Shown here: positions 57,281 to 64,000 of the stretch, one piece after another | How positions within the stretch are numbered: the first letter of the stretch is position 1 | Layout of the letters: each line of letters opens with the position of its first letter | Source of the DNA: Beta vulgaris subsp. vulgaris | Lineage: Eukaryota; Streptophyta; Magnoliopsida; Caryophyllales; Amaranthaceae | Direction: 5' to 3' | Length of the DNA stretch: 64,000 nucleotides | Assembly (NCBI RefSeq): GCF_026745355.1 | Contig: NC_079202.1 | Span: forward strand, 47,952,787-48,016,786 | Program-made: the position numbers and the translations under genes | The notes under the pieces: model-generated | What the model was told of the DNA's origin: nothing | Seen by the model: only the letters and a program-made list of their open reading frames with translations | The model's database searches: none

Positions 57281-60200
57281 ATGGCTGCTCCACCTTCTCT
57301 CTCCGAGGTTTCCTCTCTCTCTCTTCAGGTTTAGCTATCTTTATTATTGAGTTCATTTTTAATCTTTTGTGGTATTTTTTCTGATACATCTAGATATGAT
57401 TTTGATTTTTCGTAGTTATTTCGATCTGAATTTCTTACATTACTGAGATGCAATATCAATTTGTTAGCTACTGTTATAAGGCTAGGTCAACTTTCAAATG
57501 TTCTCTTTTTCTGAATTAGTTTGAACGGATCGATTATGTTTAAATAGCTGCAGATTCTTACATACTATGATGTTTTTGTTTGGAATTTGAGGAGATCTAA
57601 ATTTGTGTATTGCCTTATTGTTGTTTATATCTTGTTTCTGATTTTGTGTGCTCGCTCTCAATGTTAAAACATGGATGTAGCTTTTAATTTGAAGTTGTTG
57701 GTGGAAGTGTAAAGTATGCTCTTATAATTTGTTCAAAGAAGTAAATAGATTGCTGAATTTACAGCTCTTGGAATGAGAGAGTGATTTGATTGAAAGACAA
57801 CTTCATGATATGGTAAACTTTTTCATATAGTTGTGCGATTGTTTCGCTTGTAGGATGGAAAGGTGTGAAATAATTTTGGCCTATGATTTTGAGTTCATTT
57901 GTTAGTTTGCCTATGTTTTACGTACAAATGGGAACAAAGAACAATGTTTATATGTCGTTCGACACAATTGAGATTTTTGATTTTGCCTGCCACCGGTAGC
58001 CTACTAAATAGATCTTTTGAATTCGTGAGTTTTACAAGTTGAACTCTTATATGTTTTGTGATTGTATCGAAAATGTGATTTCCAATTTATTTTCGGAGCA
58101 CTCACTTGTATTGTGTTTGCTGTTTGTAGAGTGTATTTGGCATGTTTTTACATGCTTGGAAATAAAATTTTGTTAGAAACATTGTGATCGATGTAACTTT
58201 TGATCTGAAATATTCTAATTGCTTCTGGTTAACTCAGCAATATTCTTTGCCAAATGATGAGAAGCCTGTTGAATCAAAGGCTGTTGAATCAAAACCTGCT
58301 GAAGTTGAAAAGGTTGAGACTGCAGCAGAAGTTGCTCCTGAGAAAACAGAAGACGCACCTGCTCCTGTTGAAGGGAGCAGCGAAGCATCCTCTGCTCCAG
58401 TTGTTGAGAGCAGTGAGGCTCCAGCTGATGCTGAGCCAAAAAGCAATGAGGATCCTGCTCCAGCAGCTGAAGAAAGCAGTGAAGCTCCAGAGAAAGAAGA
58501 ATCTGGAAGTGAAGAGACCGCTGATGAAATAAAGGTTTGATTACTGGGAGTTGGATGAGATACACTGTCTTTTAAGTGTTAGCTCTCAATGTGTATCTTT
58601 TGAAGAATCTGCTTGTACCCCTCTTTCATCTTGTGTATCTATTTTGTATATGCTGCAGCTTGAGACTGCACCAGCAGATTTTCGCTTCCCAACTACAAAC
58701 CAAACAAGGCATTGCTTTACAAGATATATTGAGTATCACCGGTAAGACATATCACATGATTTATTGATCACGCTATGTATGTCTCAACCCTTGCTCTTGT
58801 AACTCGCAAGTATTCTTCTTATTAGGTGCACGGCTGCCAAGGGTGAAGATGCCCCCGAGTGTGATAAATTTGCTAAGTTCTACAGGTCTCTCTGCCCTGG
58901 TGAATGGGTATGTACATTAAGTTCCTTGGTAGCCTCTTTGAATTTTCTTATTATGTGTTATTTGTTCATGTGATGAGTTAAAAGTTCATATGGCACTTAT
59001 AGAGTAAGAAACTTCCTTCCATATGGCTGCTGTTGGTGGCTTGATTGTCTTCTTATGATAATTGGAAGGGAAGAGAAAGGAAGACCAAGGAATTAGCAAT
59101 TCCATTATTGTGGTTTATTTGTAGGAATTAAGGGCCTTTGTGAGTGAGTGAACTTGAAAACATTTTCCGAAATGCAAAGGAGCTTGTGGTATTAGCTTTT
59201 TTGTGTTAGTTAATTGGTGGAAATGTAAAATGGTGCTGTGGTGAAGTAACCTTTTTTGTTCGTTTTTTATATTTAATTCTTTTGAAAACATTGAAAATAC
59301 TTTTTCTATCCAACTTACAATTAGTTTGGATAGAAATGTAGAAAGGAAAAGAAAACAAAGGGAAGGGAGAGAGTTTGAGGGAAAAGGAGGGGAAGGAAAG
59401 AGAAAAATAGCTATGTTAAATTAGTGCTAACATAGAAGGATTTGGAGGGGAGTGGAGGGAGAAAAAGGGGTAATACTCCTTGTGCTTGGATGATAATTGG
59501 GTTAGGGTCCATGTTTCAAGGGACTCATGTATCCATGTCAGATAGGGGTACATGTCTAAGTGTCCAACTCGTCTACTTTAGGAAAATTTTCCATCATCTT
59601 GGCCCAAAATAATATGTCGGAGTATCAATACCCATGTCTGAGTATCGAAGTATTCGACACGGATACTTCACGATGAATGAGGAGTTCAAGTAAGATAGGT
59701 TGGGCTAGGGAAAAAAATGGGAAATATTAAGAGGGATGCATTTTCCTTCTCTTCTAGCAAATGGAGTACGCTTTCCGATGCACTGTAATTGGTACACTTT
59801 ATACTTTGGGAGTGTTCACATATTTCAATTCGACCTTCAATGTTTATTATACGTAAGGAGAAATATAGTCAATGTGAGATCTGGTTAGATTTGTTTCATT
59901 AGATATTTTCAAAATATCAACTTTTACTAAATTTTAACAAATCCAAAAAAAAGTATAATCATTGAAAAAGTTCTAAGTTATTAAGCATGAAAATCAAATT
60001 GTAACAATTAAGAGGAATCGAAAGGAGTATACATCTTTTCATGTTTGGGAATATTTGAAGGAAAATAAAATGTCCCATAATTAGGACCAATAAAGCTTTG
60101 CAAATGATGGTCTAATTATTTTTGTTCTATGTGAAGCTGCTTGTTTCCTTTTATCGTCTATTTGCTTGATCTTTTGTTCTTTACAATACTATAGGTGGTA

Positions 60201-60838
60201 ATCACTTTGTGTTTGTTGCACACCACTGATCTTTGCAAATGACAAAAATTATTTTATAATGAATTCTCCTTGGTTTAATGTCATCTATTATTCTAAAAAT
60301 TGCCCAGTACCCAACAATACAAAAGCACTAGACATTTGAAGAAGAAATCAAATAGTAACTTTTTTCTTCCTATCCTTAACAGTGAACACAACCCCAATTC
60401 TATCCATCAAAAAGAGGAAAATGGACTATTTCCTCTTTTCCTTTCCTCGAAATCATTCCATCCAAAGTAAACAAACCCTTATCCTTATGAAAGCATCTTG
60501 AGGCTTAGGTAGGGTAGTTAAAACTTCAGACAATGTGCAAGAAGACTAGGGGGTTTTCCACTTTTTGCAATTTAATCTGAACAGTCACTTTTTGTTTAAA
60601 ATCATGGCATTAAAACAATTAAAATTGTGATCAACTTTTTACTTACTTGACAAATCTCCTCATACTAGTGCTGATTCCATCTGAAGTTTCCTTCTTATGC
60701 AGCGTGCCCCAACCATTGGAGTTTTCTTATGATTTTTGTGAGATCTCCATCTGGTTAATGTGGTTATGATGTTTATGAATGCAGGTTGATAGGTGGAACG
60801 AGCAGAGGGAGAATGGCACCTTTCCTGGACCTCTGTAG
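57281..60838 (+). CDS. COX6B: Cytochrome c oxidase subunit 6b (plant long form), 5 exons
   Basis: Exons are 57281-57307 (or to 57328), 58238-58534, 58659-58741, 58826-58907 and 60785-60838; all introns are GT-AG and in phase. The product is 180 aa (or 187). An N-terminal extension of about 110 residues is rich in Glu, Ala, Pro and Ser, as in plant COX6b. The conserved C-terminal domain has the paired-cysteine motif: CFTRYIEYHRC (CX9C) and CDKFAKFYRSLC (CX10C), then WVDRWNEQRENGTFPGPL. It is a peripheral intermembrane-space subunit of complex IV, imported through the disulfide relay. Exon 1 ends at GAG/GT by comparison with the Arabidopsis protein as I recall it. The gene reads as intact. Confidence 0.95.
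59320..60480. mobile_element. Possible non-autonomous DNA element, COX6B intron 4
   Basis: The left side (TTAGTTTGGATAGAAATG then AAAGGAAAAG) and the right side read on minus (GTTTACTTTGGATGGAATG then GAAAGGAAAAG) are imperfect inverted ends. It accounts for most of the 1.9-kb intron and itself seems to contain a MITE relic near 59800-60025. No target duplication confirmed. Confidence 0.4.
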
Positions 60839-61160
60839 ATGAGTCTTCCTTGAAAAGTTTTTGTTTCATTTAACTGTTGACGAGATGGACTGCTGGCAAA
60901 AGGAAGTTTCATATAGAAGGCCTAGTTAAATAAATTTAGGCTTTGTCATTGGAACCAATATTAGTCCCAAAATACAGAAAATGTGTACTTTTTTTTGCTC
61001 GCAGTAAGTTTGTGGTTATTCATCCTGTTAACTGAGTAATGGAACTCAGTTGTTGTAGCCTCTTGTGGGTTCAGTGATCCCCATTTTTACATATTGATAC
61101 TGAGAGAAATTGTGCGGCACATTCATCATTCTGCCTATCTACTTTGCCTCTATGTTAATC
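60839..61160 (+). other. COX6B 3' UTR, with AATAAA at 60929
   Basis: Non-coding sequence after the stop codon. AATAAA at 60929-60934 is the best candidate poly(A) signal, about 90 nt after the stop. The distal end of the transcript is not visible from sequence. Confidence 0.5.
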
Positions 61161-61186
61161 TTTGCTTAATTTGATGTTGGCTTGGA

Positions 61187-61532
61187 GTAGAGCTGGGCAC
61201 GGGCTGGGCCATGCTAGCAAGCCTCGTTCCTTAGTATGCTGGCCTTGTGCCGACTTTCAAAAAGGGGATGGTGAACCCCTTGTAGGAATTTCATGTTCTT
61301 TATTCTTGGTAAAAAAATGAACGGGTTGGCATGCGGCTGGTTTTGTTGTACTTGTGCTGATTGTCAATATTGATGTCTGGGCACGATCATCACCATTCCT
61401 CTCTTGCCGTGCTGGTCATAGGCTTGTGCGGGGATACCCGGATACCCCATTATGTGCAAGTGCAACCCATGTTGAGGCCTAGCTTTAATTATTGGTGTAT
61501 GTAATTCATGTGTCAGCACGGTGCAACTCTAC
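61187..61532. mobile_element. Possible hAT-like MITE
   Basis: The left end TAGAGCTGGGCACGGG and the right end, read on minus, TAGAGTTGCACCGTG are similar inverted ends around a GC-rich interior with GGGC/GCAC arms. No matching 8-bp flanks. Weak. Confidence 0.35.
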
Positions 61533-61699
61533 ATCCTCTAGTCCCGAGTGCATGATGTGCACATCACTCTCAATTGATTCATGTGTGATGTGTATATATG
61601 GTTTACCAATTGAGTAATTGGATTAACCTTCTAACATATTTAAATTGCCATTATGAAATTTTTGTCATGAAGATAATCATATCAACGCTCGGAATAAAT

Positions 61700-61970
61700 T
61701 ATAAAGTATTTTGTCTGTTCTTTTTCTATTGCAATAATTGAGTTTTCTAGCATGTTAATGCACAACTTTAACTCTTGATATTTTTAATTACTGTTTAGTA
61801 AAAAATATAAAAAAATTGTTATTTTGAGAGTATACATCGAGGTGCATCTAACAAGACTTCAAATGATTATAATTTTCCTTAGTAATACAAAAGATAATGA
61901 AAGAGTGGTAGATGAATAATGCAAAAATTCAATTTATTGCAATAAATTACCAATGGAGGAAATATGTATT
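61700..61970. repeat. Degenerate Stowaway-like MITE
   Basis: The internal phrases CATCTAACAAGACTTC and ATAATTTTCCTTAGTAATAC match the MITE at 47269-47526; the ends are TTTTGTCTGTTC and AATGGAGGAAATA. Eroded. Confidence 0.5.
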
Positions 61971-62546
61971 ATCTAGTTATATTATGAAACCAATAGCTAA
62001 AGTCAAACAGAAGCTTTTCTTTTTGGACTAAGGATATCAATATCAATATTTCCTTAATCATGCAACAAATTTCATTCTCAATCAAGTGACAAATTTAAGT
62101 TAAATTTCATATTACATTATTTTCGAGAGACAAATCAAGTAACACACTATTTCCATTTATGACTATGATCAACCTACACTCTATCGATTTTATACTTTTA
62201 ACCATTCCAACTAGAATTGCTTAAGATAATTTTTCTTAGGGATTGACCTAAATTTCTTTATTCGTTATTACAAAACCGCCACATATTGCTTTACGTTTTG
62301 TTCACTTCACATGATACTTATTAAACCACATTTCCTAAATTGAACTTAATTTAATAATTCTACGTTATTTCATAGGTTTAATAATTTGTTTTTAGCTTAT
62401 TCAACAACATTAATACATATGGAATAGTCGATTAAAGATATTATTGTTATAATAAGAATTAGATATCAATTACGAGAGTTGTATCATAATTAACTATGCC
62501 ATATATATATTAATGCTGTTGAATAAAACTAAAAGCAAATCACTAA
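61971..62546. other. Intergenic, AT-rich
   Basis: No ORF, repeat border or motif of note on either strand. Confidence 0.4.
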
Positions 62547-62778
62547 GGGCTCGTCCAGTATCACTGTGTTTTTTCAGTTTTTTGGATTTTTTTAGTATTT
62601 AAAAGTCATATGATATAAGTTCTATAATGGATGAAAATTGGTCAAACTTATTAGCAACATGATGATTATGAAAACTGACAACTAAAAAGTGAAAACCACT
62701 TTTTTTTGGCTTCCTTTTTGTTTTTAGTTTTTATAAAAACTTAAAAATTGAAAACAAAAAAAGATAACGAACGGGGCC
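62547..62778. mobile_element. MITE with GGGCTCGT/GGCCCCGT ends
   Basis: Inverted ends GGGCTCGTCCAGTATC and, from the right, GGCCCCGTTCGTTATC enclose TTTTTCAG/CTAAAAA-type arms that pair. The 3-bp flanks TAA and TGA are consistent with, but do not prove, a PIF/Harbinger origin. Confidence 0.6.
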
Positions 62779-63102
62779 TGAACCTATGTACTTAGGTATA
62801 TAAGTTAGAAAAACCAATAATTTATTAGTTATTAGGGAATTACAACTTATTTTTGCTAAGTTAAACTTATTTTCACATGATCCTAAGTTGAAATAAACAA
62901 GACATTAACCAACCAAAGATATCTTGACCTAGTGGTTAACATTAAAGTGTTGCGAACAATAGGTCACATGAAAAAATACATGAACATCTTAATCAATAAA
63001 CAACATCTACCAATTGAGGCATTGACTAGAGCTTTCACTTAAACCTTACTCATCAAGCTCGATAGGTTTTGCTATTCGTCGCCGCCCTGTAAGTACCTAC
63101 TA
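62779..63102 (+). other. Intergenic, with a SINE-like phrase
   Basis: TTGACCTAGTGGTTAAC at about 62933 resembles a tRNA box A, but no box B follows at the right distance. No gene. Confidence 0.3.
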
Positions 63103-63788
63103 ACTCCCTAAATACAATATTTTTATACTGTATTTGTATACTTACCTTTCTTCTTCCTTTCTCCCCTTCCTTCACTTCTTCCACACCACCATCACCAATT
63201 GTGTCGTTGCTGCCGCACCACCATCACACCCTTCATCACCAGCGTCGCCACCGACATACCACCACCATCCAAACCCTGGAACTGAATTATTTTTTTAAAA
63301 AAAAATAGAGAGGCGCCCATGGCAGGCGCCTCACAATGTGGTGGAGCGCATGCGATGGACGCCTCCACCAGTGATGGGCCATCCATGGTGGACGCCTCCA
63401 CCAGTGGTGGGCCGTCCATGGTGGACGCCTCCACCAGTGGTGGGCCGTCCATGGTGGACGCCTCCTTTTTTTGACAAAAAAGTTGGAGAGGCGTTCACCA
63501 TTGACGCCCCATTATTGGCGGAGGCGTCCATGGTAGGCGCCTCACCAACGCCTCACTTTTTTTTTGTTTTTTTTTTGTAAATTTAAATGGGGAAACAGAG
63601 GAGAGAAGAAGGCTGGTGTGCCGGTGGCTGGCGATTGTGGTGGTGGTGTGCCGGCGCCGGTGGGGGGTATGCTGGAGGCAGTGGTGATGTGGAAGATGAT
63701 AGGGAGGGGAAGCAAAGAAGGACGGGAAAAAAATGAGAAAATAAATCAAATATACCAATATCGTATTTTTATACACGTATTTAGAGCA
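63103..63788. mobile_element. Foldback-like element with 33-bp minisatellite (tentative)
   Basis: The left border CTCCCTAAATAC and the right border read on minus (GCTCTAAATACGTG) start imperfect inverted ends of about 40 bp with TATAAAAATA-like sequence. The interior is C/T-rich on the left (CTTCTTCC, CACCACCATC) and G-rich on the right (GTGGTGGTGTG), the same asymmetry as in the Mutator-like elements. No target duplication confirmed. Confidence 0.4.
63352..63465. repeat. 33-bp minisatellite, about 3.4 copies
   Basis: Units contain GGGCCGTCCATGGTGGACGC and repeat every 33 bp (11 codons), staying open on both strands. The unit holds the palindrome GTCCATGGTGGAC. Open frames of 66-86 aa across it come from the repeat. 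Confidence 0.9.
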
Positions 63789-64000
63789 TAATTAGAAAAT
63801 TTCAAGGTGTCATTTAGCAAATGAGAACTCTTATCAGTTCACTTACACATTGTTTGGTATTTTTTTAATAAAGGAAGGAAAAAGAAAGGAAGAGAAAGGA
63901 ATATAAAGGAAAAGAGAGAAAAGAAGGTAGTTGTAGTTTTTAATGTTTGGCATAATTGGTGTATACGAGAGGAATCACATATTTGATTGTCATGAGTAAA
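63789..64000. other. Right edge, no gene
   Basis: AT-rich, with an A/G-rich stretch at 63870-63930. Nothing recognisable before the window ends. Confidence 0.4.

Noticed and set aside
58215..58565. Antisense and shifted frames over COX6B exon 2
   Set aside because: Shadows of the Glu/Ala/Pro-rich coding exon.

Overview
The window looks like nuclear DNA of a flowering plant, probably a eudicot. Genes have GT-AG introns, intergenic DNA is AT-rich, and most of the sequence is nested transposable elements (TEs). A Caryophyllales origin is a guess only. I support two host genes. One is an alcohol dehydrogenase-like gene (22658-44616, +, 9 exons, intact 395-codon reading frame) spread over 22 kb by insertions in its introns. 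The other is cytochrome c oxidase subunit 6b (57281-60838, +, 5 exons). No rRNA, tRNA or CRISPR feature was seen.

Region 1, 1-22.1 kb: a stack of elements. The outermost is a decayed Ty3/gypsy element of Tat type on the minus strand (1-453 and 18645 to about 22.1 kb). A CACTA transposon (454-18644) with a Ulp1-type cysteine protease gene is inserted in its reverse transcriptase (RT). Inside the CACTA element lie a 1.6-kb poly(A) retroposon (3139-4754, 16-bp target duplication) and an 11.2-kb Tekay/Del-like gypsy element (4935-16089, LTRs of 3.1 kb, 5-bp target duplication).

Region 2, 22.1-44.6 kb: the ADH-like gene. Intron 3 (13.9 kb) holds small DNA transposons and a 7.4-kb antisense LINE (28952-36316) that itself sits in an older hAT-like element. 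Intron 7 holds a second copy of the retroposon family and a copia fragment. Intron 8 holds a Mutator-like element (43149-44418). All nine exons still join in frame.

Region 3, 44.6-55.2 kb: retrotransposon debris. It contains a copia 3' end (minus), part of a Tekay-like LTR, and a Sirevirus-like copia element whose long LTR carries a Stowaway MITE and a 1.75-kb CACTA element. Its body is deleted from gag to RT but keeps a third ORF. A tandemly duplicated tRNA-derived SINE follows.

Region 4, 55.2-64 kb: a second Mutator-like element of the same architecture (55913-57008, perfect 9-bp target duplication) ends about 270 bp upstream of the COX6B start codon. The space between carries site II-like and G-box motifs. 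Downstream are MITE relics and a foldback-like element with a 33-bp minisatellite. All boundaries were read by eye; no alignment or database search was run.
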